From Tethya wilhelma (taxonomy: Eukaryota; Porifera; Demospongiae; Tethyida; Tethyidae), in the NCBI GenBank assembly GCA_964030475.1, contig CAXIPT010000008.1:480072-544071 (forward strand): DNA of 64,000 nt. Reading direction: 5' to 3'. The translations under genes were made by a program, and so were the position numbers. Within the stretch, counting starts at the first letter, position 1. Each line of letters begins with the position of its first letter. The notes under the pieces were generated by a model, which was given only the letters and a program-made list of their open reading frames with translations, did not search any database and had not been told where the DNA came from. Below are positions 1 through 12,217 of this stretch, piece by piece.

Positions 1-925
1 TGCAATGATGTGAGTGTCAGGCTGTGCAAGTGCAAGTCAAAAATAAAATAAAGCCATGACATTGGGTTTTGCAGGTGTCAGGATTCTTGTGTCAATTATG
101 TTGTTTGTATGTAGATCTACATTGGTCCTGACAGTAATTTCACTCGCTGCCAACATCATCCAGGAGTAGCCATCTTCCATGATGGGTGAGTAGTAGGTAG
201 CATTTTATGGTGTTATCTTCCTTTGCTCACTTGTGTTTTTCTCTGTCCATCCACATAGCTACAAGTTCTGGAGCTGTTGTCAAAGACGAACGTCCGACTT
301 TCATGAGTTTGAGAGACAAGAGGGGTGTACGACTGGAGACCACGTGTGGATAAAGGTACGTGAGTGTGAAAGGAGGGTTAACTCATCTGTGTGATCCTTG
401 TAAAATTTTGTGTCTTTCCTTTTCTTCACCTCAGCCTCTTGCTAGCACTGAGAAGTGCAGATATGACTGGCATCAGACTGGATCACTGGTCGTCATCTCC
501 CTCTATGTGAAAGCTTCTGTCCCAGAAACTGCAACTATCGAAGCCAACCCCACTCGAGTAAGAACCTCCTCTTCTCGAGTACAGTGTTCCAATTAAGTGA
601 AATATGGTGTGTAAAATTATTATTATTATTATTACGACTTGGTTGTGTCTTGTTCAGGTTCAAGTTTCATTTGCGTACAACAATGGAAAGAGTGAATGTA
701 AGATGGAGTATAATCTTTATGGGGTGAGTAGCTTAAAGAAAAATTAATGTGGCATCTTCTTTCATCTGGTGGTGTGTATTGTGTTTGTTGTATATTTAGG
801 TTATTGATCCTGCTAAGAGCTCTGTAGAATTATTAGCTAATAAAGTTGAACTAAAGCTAAGAAAAGCAGACCCTGCCAGTTGGCCTTCTCTGGAAGTTAA
901 ACAGACAGTCCCGCCAAAGAACTAG
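1..925 (+). CDS. CHORDC1: CHORD-CS domain protein, 3' part (copy A)
   Basis: This is the C-terminal part of a CHORD-containing protein of the CHORDC1/melusin type, an Hsp90 co-chaperone family with zinc-binding CHORD modules and a p23-like CS domain. Exons read in phase at 1-9, 115-185, 259-355, 435-557, 658-723 and 800-925 (stop TAG 923-925), all with GT-AG introns. The first three encode a CHORD module, with the TRCQHHPG and FHDG steps, the WSCC pair and a final EGCTTGDH; the last three encode the CS domain, starting [10 protein letters not shown] and ending near WPSLEV. The N-terminal part lies outside the window. Two further copies occur at 47842-49016 and, reversed, at 31096-31811; copy A shows no break in its visible part. 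Family call is firm; orthology is inferred. Confidence 0.85.
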
Positions 926-991
926 CTATAGTCTTATCTAGAAACTGCTACATTTTAATTTTTCTGCTGAATTCATTTTGCTGTTGTTTAC

Positions 992-1003
992 TGCGCATGC
1001 GTA
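992..1003. promoter_or_regulatory. NRF1/alpha-Pal-like palindrome upstream of CpeT-like copy 1
   Basis: TGCGCATGCGTA, one base from the perfect NRF1 (alpha-Pal) palindrome TGCGCATGCGCA. It lies 67 bp downstream of the CHORD stop codon and about 95 bp upstream of the CpeT-like start. The same motif precedes other intronless genes in this window. Motif is seen; function is inferred. Confidence 0.5.
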
Positions 1004-1098
1004 CGCTGCAGGCATTGATTTGGGGTGGGTGTGGTTCATGATATTGAGATAGAGCTAGAGAGAGGACAGTCACTGTCAGATCTAGAGTTGGGTGCAGA

Positions 1099-1973
1099 AT
1101 GGAGCTAGACCACCAGCTTGAGCTAATTTACAATTTCAAGGAACTTTTGATACGTTCAGGCAAATTTCTCTTGAAAAGGAGCAGCAGCCAGATGGACAGT
1201 CAATTCATAAATGGATCTGGTCACAGTTTACCCCTGTGTCAATCCCTAAGCTAGGTTCCCATGTGACTGTTGTGAGACAGGGATTGAGAGAGACAGGGGT
1301 TCTAAAAGAATGGCCAAGAGTGTTCAGGCAAAGGATCTATCAATTTGCAATCAACAAGGAAGAAAATTGTATAATGAATGCAATCTTCAAATTGAAAGAT
1401 GAATCACTGTATGAAAAGGCTGTTACTGATAGGCTTGCTCTAGCTGAGCTTGACCCTGCTACAGACATGGAATGTATGGATGGTTGTGGTGTGTTTTGGG
1501 AGTATCTCACCGAATCAAAGCGGTTTCATGGACGTATGAAAGAGGGAATGTGTCGAATTGCCAGTAAATTTTATCCTGGCAAGACCATTATTGTATCTGA
1601 TGATATCTACATTGGACAAGATGAATTGTGGACTTTAGATCGTGGCATGGACACTGATGGGAACAAGATGTTTGGCTATGAAAGCGATATTCACCATAAA
1701 TTTGTTCGCTGCACGTTTTATTCTGGGAAAGTAGTTGAAAAAGGAATTGAACGGATGATAGAATTGCACAATCAAAAGGGAATGCTAGTGCTTAACAACA
1801 GATATTCTCTGGAGCTGTGCCATGTATCCACCGAAGACGATATGGAGATTCTTTCACTGACACTGCTTCGAGATGAGATAACTGTGGGAGTGGCCAAAGC
1901 TAGTGCTGCTTCTACTTCTATTGGCCTAATGGTTGAGAACATAGAGATTTTTTTATCATTGAAGGCTAACTAA
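1099..1973 (+). pseudogene. CpeT/CpcT-like protein, frameshifted copy 1
   Basis: Intronless copy of the CpeT-like gene found intact at 49155-50036. The ATG at 1099 and the first ten codons match, but a four-base deletion near 1130 (ATTTACAATTTCAAG here, ATTTACAAGTACTTTCAAG in the intact copy) shifts the frame. The remaining 245-codon frame is open from about 1200 to the TAA at 1971-1973 and keeps the family signature: GCGVFW, FHGR..EGMC and LDRGMDTDG. There is no in-frame ATG near the beginning of the surviving frame, so a full product is not expected. A copy of the same length, apparently identical, stands at 45407-46281. Either a recent duplication or an assembly duplicate. Confidence 0.7.
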
Positions 1974-2345
1974 GACTTAGTGTTGAAATATGCACAAGAC
2001 TTTAATAGTGATGTGACCTTTATTATTATTATTACTGATTATTGCATGCCATCTTATACATTGTAATAACTATGTGGCTGTGTTGGTCATCATAAAGTTG
2101 TAACTGATTTAATCTTATAATAACTAAGCTTACACAGTGCGTGACCACATCACCAAACTCAGACACACATTGCGACACCTCTGATAATACAATGCAAATC
2201 TCAGAAATCTGATCTGCTAAATTCTGTTTTTGCACTAAGAGAGTACTTCACTTTTATATGGAATTCAGAAAAGCTGCGGTATTGGTGCTAGCGGTGTTTT
2301 ACTGCACATGCATAGAATAAGATGTAGCACTTGCGCGTGGAGAAG

Positions 2346-2480
2346 ATGGCAAAATATATTATATGCTCCAGGTATTGCTAGCTAATTCGGTACCTGGGAG
2401 GGAAAGGTTGTGCACGTTGATCCTGTGGAAAAGTATTAGATTTCTATAACACGAAGATTGAAATACTTATTTTTTGAAAT
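2346..2480 (+). pseudogene. Lipocalin-like gene remnant 1
   Basis: A short decayed piece of the lipocalin-like family seen intact at 5181-5678. From an ATG (2346) the sequence becomes recognisable as GTWEGKVVHVDP and then, after a one-base loss, as LDFYNTKIEI, matching the N-terminal third of the family, before similarity ends in an A/T-rich run. Equivalent remnants lie at 46654-46788 and 50403-50540. It marks a former third gene between the CpeT-like and SDR genes. Confidence 0.6.
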
Positions 2481-2793
2481 TTTTACACACTTGTGTATGT
2501 TAGACCATGCATTGCCTGCGTATATCCAAGGATATATTTCACTATAGTGAATACCCACTGGTATAATACATATGTTTGAAAATGTTCATATCCTGGCGCT
2601 TAATGTTTATCCACTTTTGTGTACATGTCAGGTATGAGCTTTTGTGACGTTTCTTTCAAGCGCTGGAACTCTTTCAAATTGAACTGTTCATAGAAAGGTC
2701 AGATGAATACAGCACTGATTATATATACAGGAAACTTAATTGCCATGCAGGATACAATGTAATGATCAGTTCTGAATCACATGCAGTCTGTAA

Positions 2794-3261
2794 CTATAGT
2801 CCATGTGAAATTGGGTCCACTCCAACCAGAGGGAGTGTCCATTCATAGTCCGCAGGCAAGAGAGAGGCCAATTTAGTGTTGAAAATTATCTTGCTTTTCT
2901 TCATAGATTCATCTTCTAAGATTTCAGGAAGAAGGTCCAAATTCAATGCTCTCACCCAGTCTTGGACTCTGAATTCACCACACGATGTTAAAATCCTCTG
3001 TCCTTTATTGGCTTGCATTTGACTTCATCATTCGTGGCACTAGCTGGAACATTCAGCTTTCAGTTTCTCAATCATGCATAATCATTGATATCTTATAGAT
3101 GTCATTCATGTGAATCATGTTCACTAATCTTAGTCCATTCTTGAAATACCCTTTGGACAAAAATGATTTGATGATCCGTCCACTATGGCATTGAAACCGT
3201 TGCTTTGAAAACACGAGGATTTGCCAAAACAGATGATTGGGCACTTGGTAGCAATGTGCGC
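2794..3261 (-). pseudogene. SDR-family reductase remnant, copy 1
   Basis: Minus-strand copy of the SDR-like gene found intact at 50856-51779. The C-terminal part (GQRILTSC through PISHGL) is readable, but an A-run length change near 3003 shifts the frame. About 150 bp present in the intact copy between the YFKNG and FQSNGF steps are missing. The copy is cut at the N at 3262, so the N-terminal Rossmann part is absent. Equivalent to the remnant at 47102-47715. Confidence 0.7.
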
Positions 3262-3262
3262 N

Positions 3263-3345
<83 letters not shown>
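3262..3345. repeat. Single-N join followed by (TC)n microsatellite
   Basis: One N at 3262 followed by about 83 bases of pure TC. Sequence left of the N continues differently in its duplicate at 47570, so the N marks a sequence join rather than one uncertain base. Confidence 0.85.
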
Positions 3346-3347
<2 letters not shown>

Positions 3348-4859
3348 ACACATAGCCACCCACACACACATTTACATGGATGTTTTTGTAAACATCTTAA
3401 TCAAAATTGCTTATCTTTCCCCTAAAGCAACTTTCTAAAGTGTGGTTAAGTTTTCCTAGATTAATGTCACTATCTTGTTTACTCTATGTACCAGTAACAT
3501 CACAACCTTGTTTGCTAAAATTATAGCCAGGAGGTCAATAATGTGTTATTGTGTGTGAGTATGTGTCATCAACAACTTGTGTATATGATTCTAGGAGAGT
3601 ACGATTTGATGGCTTTTCAGTTGTTGGATCAATGTTTTCTGTTTTCGATCTGCAAGCGTGTGTTTATGTGGCTTTTGTTACTACTGGGTACTATATTAAT
3701 GCTCACTACACACATACTTTTCTCACATATGACACAAAATAATGATTAACATGTTTCCCTGTAGTACACAATATGCCCAGAGACCATCAATGACTGAGAG
3801 TGATTTTTTCTACGTATGTACGTGGCATTAAATGAATCAAAAATTCAATTAACTATGTGTGTGACGTATTTCAGAGGTTCCATCGCCAGTCATGTGCGAA
3901 AATTATTGAATTGAAGAGTAAAAATCCATGAATGAGTTATGCAAACATCAGATGGTATCTCTGTACATGTCACCTCTCCTACATATAACCTGAGACACTG
4001 TCACATTTCCATAGTAACAGTTGTGCGTCTTTACAAGAACGTATTTCTATAATTATGTAGTTGTATGTGTTATTGGTGTTTTTTGCTGTTTTTCCTATTA
4101 AAAGTTTTTTCTTGGCAGTATAGTTTTTTTGCTCCTAGCAACGTAAACAACCAATGATGCCTATTTGCTGTCAGTTCTCAGTAATATTGGAAGCTTCAAT
4201 TAACTTCAAATTCATTAACAATTTGTAGGGCTGACAGGCTGCATGCGTAATAGCTTTTGAGCTGTACACTTGCTTTCATTTTTCATGGAATTTCTTTCCC
4301 CATTAAAATAAGCATACTTCAGAGATCAGAGAAGTTTGATCAGTGAGTGACAGTGACTGAAAAAAGCTGCTGCTAGAGCTGAAAAGAAAGTAAATTTAAA
4401 TGCTTGCCGAGTTGGTGCCCTTTTTTTAGGTAAAAGACTCGAAACTGAGCCAATGACCAGAGACTGCAGAGGACCAAAATTAGAGGGGCTGCATGAAGAC
4501 TACCCATACAGCTGAGTAGAGAAAAGAGGCAAAAAAGAACAGGTATATAGTACTGCTGGCTCAGCCTATACTAGCACATTTACCTGTCTGTCAGTTCTTG
4601 AACAACTAGCAATTGGATCATGCTGCTCAGTGAGTCATGCTGTATATATACCTTTTCAAGTTTCAGTTCATTTGTTCAAGGTTTTGATTATTCAGCTTTT
4701 GTATTTTTATGTGTGTTGTATAGCATCAATAACTATTCATGTAATTTACATTATCTTAATCATTAAATTTACTAACATAGCAATGATTACGGCTCACCCC
4801 TTTGATGTTTAAACATCGTCACTAGTTAAAGACCATTCATAAGTATAATTATATTATTA
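3346..4859. other. Intergenic stretch without recognised gene
   Basis: A/T-rich sequence without an open frame that resembles a protein, no splice-bounded coding block and no clear repeat. Short frames around 3543-3749 and 4630-4812 show no protein-like composition. Confidence 0.4.
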
Positions 4860-4899
4860 TTGTAATGACAGTACTATTATTATAACAATTTCCACGCAG

Positions 4900-4997
4900 G
4901 TGGTATATACACTCTGTTTGATGGACGAATTGACCACATTGTGAGATCTAAACCAGTCACCAATCAAGTTTACAAAGCCAGTGACATCTTGGACTAA
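4900..4997 (+). pseudogene. Duplicated last exon of D-cysteine desulfhydrase-like gene
   Basis: After an acceptor ending ACGCAG, the exon reads [18 protein letters not shown] and stops at TAA 4995-4997. It matches the last exon of the gene at 26569-29112 except for a six-base loss that turns DIFPLD into DILD. No other exon of that gene is seen upstream here, so this is a stranded exon carried along with the lipocalin-like gene. Confidence 0.75.
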
Positions 4998-5074
4998 TTA
5001 ATAATAATAATTATTTATTACCAAAATTTAATAGTTTTGTCGTGTCACATACCATCGACTGCGATTAAGTTTAC

Positions 5075-5085
5075 TGCGCATGCGT
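5075..5085. promoter_or_regulatory. NRF1/alpha-Pal-like palindrome of lipocalin-like gene A
   Basis: TGCGCATGCGT lies 95 bp upstream of the ATG at 5181. The equivalent site is kept in copy B (26502-26513). Motif seen, promoter role inferred. Confidence 0.5.
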
Positions 5086-5180
5086 GAGATAGATATTACG
5101 TGTTTATATAACCCTATACTTGGGTCATTACAGCGCAAAATCTTGTGTACTCTCTGTCGTCGAAGAACAAGAATTCCGAA

Positions 5181-5678
5181 ATGGCTCAAACAACGACTGA
5201 TTTTAAATACCCAGAGACTATCGCACACCATTTCGGTACCTGGAAAGGAAAATCTGTCCACGTTGACCCGCAAGGCAAAGAGATCACGTCATTCGACACG
5301 AAGATTGAAATGGGAGCCAAAGGAGAGAGATATTCCCAGCGCAACACGTACACATATAGCGATGGTAAGGAAAAAGTGTATACCTTCTTCGGAACTTTTG
5401 ATGAATCAACTGGAAAGCTGCACATCAATATGAAATCTCTAACAGGAGAATGCATTGTCCTCAGTGATACCGTCTTTGTGTTCAACGAAACACACCAGGG
5501 AAGAGATGGAACAACTCACTCTGGTACTGAGGTGCTCACTCTTTGTGGTGATGACAAAAACAAGCGTATGAGAACCATGCAGTATATCAAAGGGGGAGAG
5601 CCAGAAAAGACAAGCATTGTTGTGGAAGATCGAGTGAGCAAGGAAGATGTTTACTTTGAGGAACCAAAGGAGACCTAA
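5181..5678 (+). CDS. Lipocalin-like small protein A (intronless, 165 aa)
   Basis: Intronless frame of 165 codons starting MAQTTTDFKYPE and ending EEPKET. I chose the ATG at 5181 because it is shared with copy B; the upstream in-frame codons are 5' leader. There is no signal peptide or membrane segment, so it is probably cytosolic. The composition is mostly alternating beta-type, with a HFGTWKGK box at residues 17-24, a QRNTYTYSDG box and a late RMRTMQYIKGGEP segment; this resembles lipocalin-like beta-barrel families such as cyanobacterial DUF3598, but the match is by eye and weak. Copies are at 25896-26393 (same length) and 29337-29795 (diverged), with remnants in the CpeT/SDR loci. Function unknown; ligand binding is a guess from the fold resemblance. 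Confidence 0.7.
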   Translation: MAQTTTDFKYPETIAHHFGTWKGKSVHVDPQGKEITSFDTKIEMGAKGERYSQRNTYTYSDGKEKVYTFFGTFDESTGKLHINMKSLTGECIVLSDTVFVFNETHQGRDGTTHSGTEVLTLCGDDKNKRMRTMQYIKGGEPEKTSIVVEDRVSKEDVYFEEPKET

Positions 5679-6167
5679 TCCAAACTCTGAACTCCACTTG
5701 AGGATGAACTAATAGAATAGTGAACTTGATTCTTCATTTACTGTGTGTGCTGTTAATCATTGGTTTGCTAAGTTTAATTTGCTCAGATGCTGTAAGAATT
5801 TTTGCTGAATTGATATTGGTATAATTATTGATATATAAAGCTGCAATAATAATATCATAGTTATTTCCTTTTTAAGAATTGTTCGGATCTGGTTATGAGA
5901 AGATAGATAAACTGAATTGTAGGTATGGCCGCAATTAGGCACCAAATTGGTTGGCTACAATAGCATTGAGGTGATGTACAAGCTTTCATGTTAGATATAG
6001 TACTCCATGAATGAGGGTGAGCCACATACTTGCAATTGTTCATGACTAAACTACTACAACACTAGTTGTATTATCGTTGATCATAATGCTATTATGGTCG
6101 TGCATGTAAGCTGGGAAAAATAACGGGAAATTCCCTGGGGATAACCCGCGCGTACTATGAAGTATAC

Positions 6168-6179
6168 TGCGCATGCGTA
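6168..6179. promoter_or_regulatory. NRF1/alpha-Pal-like palindrome
   Basis: TGCGCATGCGTA at the outer edge of the duplicated block. The partner site is 25413-25422 in the inverted copy. No gene start is recognised directly beside it. Confidence 0.4.
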
Positions 6180-6190
6180 TGGTACTCGGG

Positions 6191-6485
6191 ATGCGAAACC
6201 ATAGACACCATACAATATGTTGGCCACTATAAAAATCTAGTCAAACAAAATTAAACCTTCAAAGTTGCTCAGAGGCTCTCAATGACAGATTACTAACAGC
6301 ATGCAAGGCCTAAAGCTCACAAAAACTTTCCTCAGCACTCGTAGAGAGCGCTATTGGGAAGCCACCATAGTGCCATTTTTGTTCTCTAACGTACTTCCTA
6401 ACTGACTTACTTGAAAAGGATTTCCAGAGAACCAGAATGTGTTGAGCCAACTTTGNGTTGCTGTGTAGATGTAATGAATTATCAC
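6191..6485. other. Unassigned stretch with a single N
   Basis: No gene is recognised. A minus-strand frame at 6313-6455 has a plausible protein-like composition (segment KSVRKYVREQKWHYGG) but no splice site or relative that I can name. A single N stands at 6456. Confidence 0.3.
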
Positions 6486-6743
6486 TAACATGTACTGTAG
6501 ATATACATATCAGAGCACTACAAGCCACTTGTACATAAGGATAACAGCCACACACACACACAGCACACACTCACTCACTCCCACACATCTCAACCATTAA
6601 GCGCCTGTGAAAACATCACATTACAGCCTACAAGCCTCTACTACTTTAGGAATGAGCTCACCCACTGAGTTGCCTAACCCTAGCTGTCACCCACCAGGAG
6701 GCCTGGGTGGATTGGCTCAAACAGACCAACACTGCAGACCAAG

Positions 6744-6778
<35 letters not shown>

Positions 6779-7815
6779 TATAGCACCGCACGTAGGGCAT
6801 TTCAATTCAACTCTCACCAACACCCCAACCAATAGCAGCTTAGTACACACACACACACACTGACTGTGAAATGTGATACTGATTGATGAAACAGTGTGCT
6901 GCATTCTACAGTGGGTGGAGAGCCCAGGAGGTAATGAGCTAAAGTGTAAACAACTAGCCACAAATAGTCTCACGGAACATACCACAGAAAGGAACTCCTA
7001 CTTGACATTTTGGTGCGATTCACTCAATGAGAAAAAGAAAAGAAAAATCACTTAGACAAATGGGTTTGGGTCGATCAATTTGGGCTGCCCGCAATACACA
7101 AACAGGTCGGGTCAAATTGTCATAGTGGACGTGTTATTCAAACGGTTCCAAAGAGGTTTGGACTCTGAAAGAATTCGAGAATTAAATGTGCCTTGACCAC
7201 ATAATCTCATTCATAGGCTGCGCACACACACACTGTTTCACGCTCCATTGGTTATCATTACAGGGTTGGGTACCACTGAAATGCTTAATTACATCATACC
7301 AATTAGGGAAGAGTACATGGCAAAGTGTGTGTATTCATTAGACCAGTATATTTATTAATGAATTCTTCAGTCTTATTCATTTTCAAATAATCACTTGGCA
7401 AACTTCAAATATCTATATCGCACACACTCATGCAGAGTATCAGCATTATCGATGCCAAGACACAATGAGAAAGATAAAACTCAGCACAAAAGGGATTTCA
7501 AATAGAGATTGGGTGTATTATATTTATCAATTCATACTATAATGCTCAATGGACAATAAGGTGAATCCAAACTAAGCATAATAATATATTATTTTTTTAA
7601 AGTTAACTGAAACTCTAGCAAAGAGTTTAACCAAGCCTGAATAAAAGTGGCGCCATTGTATTAGTATGGACTGCATGTACATTAGGTGCAGAATATTGAT
7701 TGTGTGGTCACTGGCTTTGAGATGCTTGGGGATGTGGGACGATTAATGAGGTGGAATTTGTAATGAAGAGTTTATTACATTAGTGACCGGTGGCTGGGTG
7801 TTTGTGCATGGAGGG
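6486..7815 (+). repeat. Left arm of 1.33-kb inverted repeat
   Basis: The arm is the reverse complement of 10194-11520 with a few substitutions and different microsatellite lengths. Matching landmarks include the CCCACCAGGAGGCCTGGGTG block at 6689 and its partner near 11307, and TTGATGAAACAGTGTGCTGC-type sequence around 6885 and 11120. No gene is recognised inside. Confidence 0.85.
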
Positions 7816-7905
7816 GAGGGGGGGAGGGGGGAGTGGTAGGATGGCGTCGGGCAGTCTGTGTGTGGATAGATGATAGTTTGGAAGGTCGATAGGTAGTTTA
7901 TGGGC

Positions 7906-7941
<36 letters not shown>

Positions 7942-10046
7942 TGTACGTGATGAATTCAAGTGACAAAAGGAAACCTCTGAGAATCACATAACTGTTGGTC
8001 ATTTTGGTACAAACAAAAACAAACAAATAAACAAGCAAAGAATGCCATTCACACACACACACACATACTCACAAATTGATTTAAAAACCAAGCTAAACAG
8101 CAAAATAAAATGCCCCCTCTAAACAGTCTCCCAAAGAGAACAGGAGAATCTTCTCAGCTGAAACCAGTATTTACTTTCCTCATAACCACAGGCAATGGAT
8201 GGGTAGCCTTACTAGTGAAGCATATGTTTGTACACAAGGACAAACTGGCAGAGATGAGATGAACAAACACAAGTAAAGATCAAACAGCTTGGCTGATTGT
8301 CTAAAGAATGCATCCACAAGAGCAAAATGACCCAACACATACACACATACACATACACACACATAATGAATGCATGTATACGCAGTCACCACGACCGGGG
8401 ATACAGTAACATAATGATATAGTATAACAGGCAGAGATACACATGTAAAGGACTTAATGGTGTCAAGAATGGACAGAAACCAGAGGCGTGCAACCTAGCA
8501 GTGCATTTGTGGGTCAACACACATACCATGCAAGTACTCACACACAGGAAGAGCACATAGCAAAGAGTTTACATCACTTGTGGAAAAACACATGCACACA
8601 CTTGACAGCACCATAGTGATATTAGGCATGTGTGTATGCATGAGGACTTGCGTGAAAATGCCTTTGAACATGTATTGTACATGTGGGGTGTGCAGAATAG
8701 GAAATGAGGGAAAAGGAACTTTTATTTGAAGCTTGGAAACAACTTTGGTGACTGATTTGGTGACTGATTTGTTGTGATTTCATTGCCTGGAATGAAATCA
8801 CATTCTTGCTCAGAGCTGGATCACATAGGCTAGCTGACTTGTTTCAACAATGCCAGGGGTAGCAGCTATGCATCTCCTAGCCACAGACACTACACACTAG
8901 TTAAGCCATATGTAGGACTACAAACACACAGCTATGGAAGCCTAGAAGCCTAGAACACCACACTACAAGGTGACCATGTATGGAGACATTTTGCCCAAAG
9001 TGACAAGCTAATGCTTCAATTATTTTGACTAAGATTATAGAGCCTGTTCTTCGTTAACATAGCTGAAGGTGATTGCCATGGCTGGCTTCGGAGTGCGTGG
9101 TATCTCTGCTCACATACCAAATATTTTAAGTTCAAAAAGGGAGGTTTTCTCTTGTTGCTTTTTTGAGTCAAATAACTTCCTTGATGAATGGAACATAATG
9201 ATATCAAGGCATTAATCGGGTAATCAGTGTTGACGCTTCTCATCTTACGACGCTAAGTGACTGTCAGACACTATCGCAAGTGCTACACCATCACACTCTC
9301 ACTCAGCCTCGCTCACTTCAGTACACTATATGTATATAGCACGACGGCACAGCTGTAAAATAATCCTTACTCCACCCAATGACTCTAATGAGTACTATTA
9401 ATGGTTAATGCAAGTGATAGCATTGAGAGAGAGAAGAAAAACAAAACAAAAAAAAACATCCCACAGGTCTGTAAATTTAAAATCGACTGCTCTATATGTG
9501 GCCCTCACGCAACGTACAAGTAAATTGTCTTGATCCATACAAACTGGCTAAGCTGAACACAACGATTTTTCCTTTGCCACTGCCATGATACTTTCTCTAT
9601 CACTCAATCTGAATTCTGTATTTCAGACCATTCACCCTACTTCATCAGAGAGTCAGCTATGCACCTACCCAGGCTCAGAAAATCAAGCTCATGGAAGAAA
9701 CGCAAGCATCATTCAATTTTAACACACATTGTCATCCCGGAAAAATAAAATCCAGGTGCAGAAGCAAACAGAGGGGATGGTTGGATACACTATTAGATTA
9801 TGACTGGATGCTTTGTCTCCACCACGGACAATTAGCCCAGGTTTCTATCAACAAGTGCTAAGTCAAATTCATTAGTGAATATATGACATATCATAGTCAA
9901 CTATGCCAGAAACAATCCTTCACTCCCACTCTGGTTAAAGATAACAAATGATTGCAATGGTACGCGTACACAGCTTAGTGATAAGTATGTACATATATGC
10001 ATATCACACTTAAGCACTCCCTCTCCTCTGCACGCACACACATGCA

Positions 10047-10130
<84 letters not shown>

Positions 10131-10193
10131 GCAAAACTATCAACATAACCTGAATCAGCAACTACCACACACACACACACACATAGCNCCCTC
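7816..10193. other. Spacer between inverted repeat arms
   Basis: 2.4 kb of A/C-rich sequence with several (CA)n and one long (GA)n tract (10065-10129) and a single N at 10188. I see no coding exon with splice sites. Confidence 0.4.
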
Positions 10194-11220
10194 CATGCAC
10201 AAACACCCAGCCACCAGTCACTAATGTAATAAACTCTTCATTACAAATTCCACCTCATTAATCGTCCCACATCCCCAAGCATCTCAATGCCAGTGACCAC
10301 ACAATCAATATTCTGCACCTAATGTACATGCAGTCCATACTAATACAATGGCGCCACATTTTATTCAGGCTGGGTAAACTCTTTACTAGAGTTTTAAAAA
10401 ATAATATAATATTATTATTATGCTTAGTTTGGATTCACCTTATTGTCCATTGAGCATTATAGCATAAATTGATAAATATAATACGCTCAACCTGTGTTTG
10501 AAATCCCTATTGTGCTGAGTTTAATACCGTTTTATCTTTCTCGTTGTCTCTTGACATCGATAATGCTGACTCTGTGCATGAGTGTGTGCAATATATCTAG
10601 GTATATGAAGTTTGCCAAGTGGTTATTTGAAAATGAATAAGACTGAAGAATTCATTAACAAATATACTGGTCTAATGAATACACACACTTTGCATGTACT
10701 CTTCCCTAATTGGTATGATGTAATTAAGCATTTCAGTGTTACCCAACCCTGTAATGATGACCAATGGAGCGTGAAACAGTGTGTGTGTGCGCAGCCTATG
10801 AATGAGATTATGTGGTCAAGGCACATTTAATTCTCGAATTCTTTCAGAGTCCAATCCTCTTTGGAACCATTTGAATAACACATCCACTATGACAATTTGA
10901 CCCGACCTGTTTGTGTATTGCGGGCAGCCCAAATTGATCGACCCAAACCCATTTGTCTAAGTGATTTTTCTTCTCTTTTTCTCATTGAGTGAATCGCACC
11001 AAAATGTCAAGTAGGAGTTCCTTTCTGTGGTATGTTCCGTGAGACTATTTGTGGCTAGTTGTTTACACTTTAGCTCATTACCTCCTGGGCTCTCCACCCA
11101 CTGTAGAATGCAGCACACTGTTTCATCAATCAGTGTCACATTTCACAGTCAGTGTGTGTGCTGCTATTGGTTGGGGTGTTGGTGAGAGTTGAATTGAAAT
11201 GCCCTATGTGCGGTGCTATA

Positions 11221-11270
<50 letters not shown>

Positions 11271-11520
11271 GCTTGGTCTGTGCAGTGTTGGTCTGTGTGA
11301 GCCAATCCACCCAGGCCTCCTGGTGGGTGAGAGCTAGGGCTAGGCAACTCAGTGGGTGAGCTCATTCCTAAAGTAGTAGAGGCTTGTAGGCTGTAATGTG
11401 ATGTTTTCACAGCCTCTTAATAGTTGAGATGTGTGGGGGTGAGTGAGTGTGTGTGGCTGTTATCCTTATGTACAAGTGGCTTGTAGTGCTCTGATTATGT
11501 ATGTATCTACAGTACGTGTT
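10194..11520 (-). repeat. Right arm of 1.33-kb inverted repeat
   Basis: Reverse-complement partner of 6486-7815. It begins six bases after the single N at 10188 and ends about 40 bp before the first DH exon of the RhoGEF/GAP gene. It contains a (TG)n tract at 11223-11262. Confidence 0.85.
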
Positions 11521-11530
11521 ACACACACAC

Positions 11531-11561
<31 letters not shown>

Positions 11562-11562
11562 G

Positions 11563-12186
11563 ATTCAGTGGGTGACGATCGATTCATGGTGGTGAGAGAG
11601 CTACTGAGAACAGAGGACACCTACTTGGAGAATCTTCGAAACATCTTTGATATCTACATGGAGCCACTCAAGTGAGTCCATACACCCCCTCCCCCCCTTG
11701 TTCAAATGAGCCCCTTTATTTAATTAAAGAAATTAATACCAGGGTCAAGGTATACTTGTACCACTAATGACTGAATACCCCCACTGAGATTTGGGTGTAA
11801 TTTGTTCTCGAAAGATCAGGAAAACCAAGCTATACTCGAGTTTTGATCTGAAAATGTTTGGTAGCTGATTCACTACCTGTAATTATATTGTAGTGTTCCT
11901 GAGGAAATGAGCTTCACCAGGGTGTGTAACAAGTACAACGTTTTGCTGTTTATTTCTTAGAAGGGAAGCAATGTCTCCTGCATGGTCAGCTTCTTGCATG
12001 ATGGTGCTTCAGTCTGGTGCATAAAGCATTTTTAGTGATGTCATTGTCTGCTGTAGTTCTCCGAATAGCATAAATTGTGTAGACTGCCTGGAATTTTGAG
12101 GCATCCAGTTGCTAGCAATACACTTGAATTAAATCTAATATGGCCTACATGTATTAGTTTGTTCAGATATGTTTTTCGTAGCTTGT

Positions 12187-12217
<31 letters not shown>

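Larger units (their letters stand above)
1013..3261. repeat. 2.25-kb segment duplicated at 45321-47569
   Basis: Every landmark in this stretch has a partner exactly 44308 bases further on, with no length change over 2.2 kb (CpeT frame 1236/45544, minus-strand ORF 2235/46543, SDR remnant 3018/47326). The copy here stops at a single N (3262) inside the SDR remnant, where the partner continues with ordinary sequence. That pattern suggests a contig overlap or very recent duplication. Confidence 0.85.
4860..6190 (+). repeat. Duplicate block, inverted relative to 25400-26730
   Basis: The block holds the stranded desulfhydrase exon, an NRF1-like palindrome, a lipocalin-like gene and its 3' flank as far as a second TGCGCATGCGTA at 6168-6179. 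The same order occurs on the minus strand at 25400-26730 with scattered substitutions, so this is a true diverged duplicate. Confidence 0.8.

Noticed and set aside
3130..3438. Open frames of repeated Ser-Leu or Arg-Glu residues at TC/GA tracts here and at similar sites
   Set aside because: They are translations of microsatellites on both strands, not proteins.
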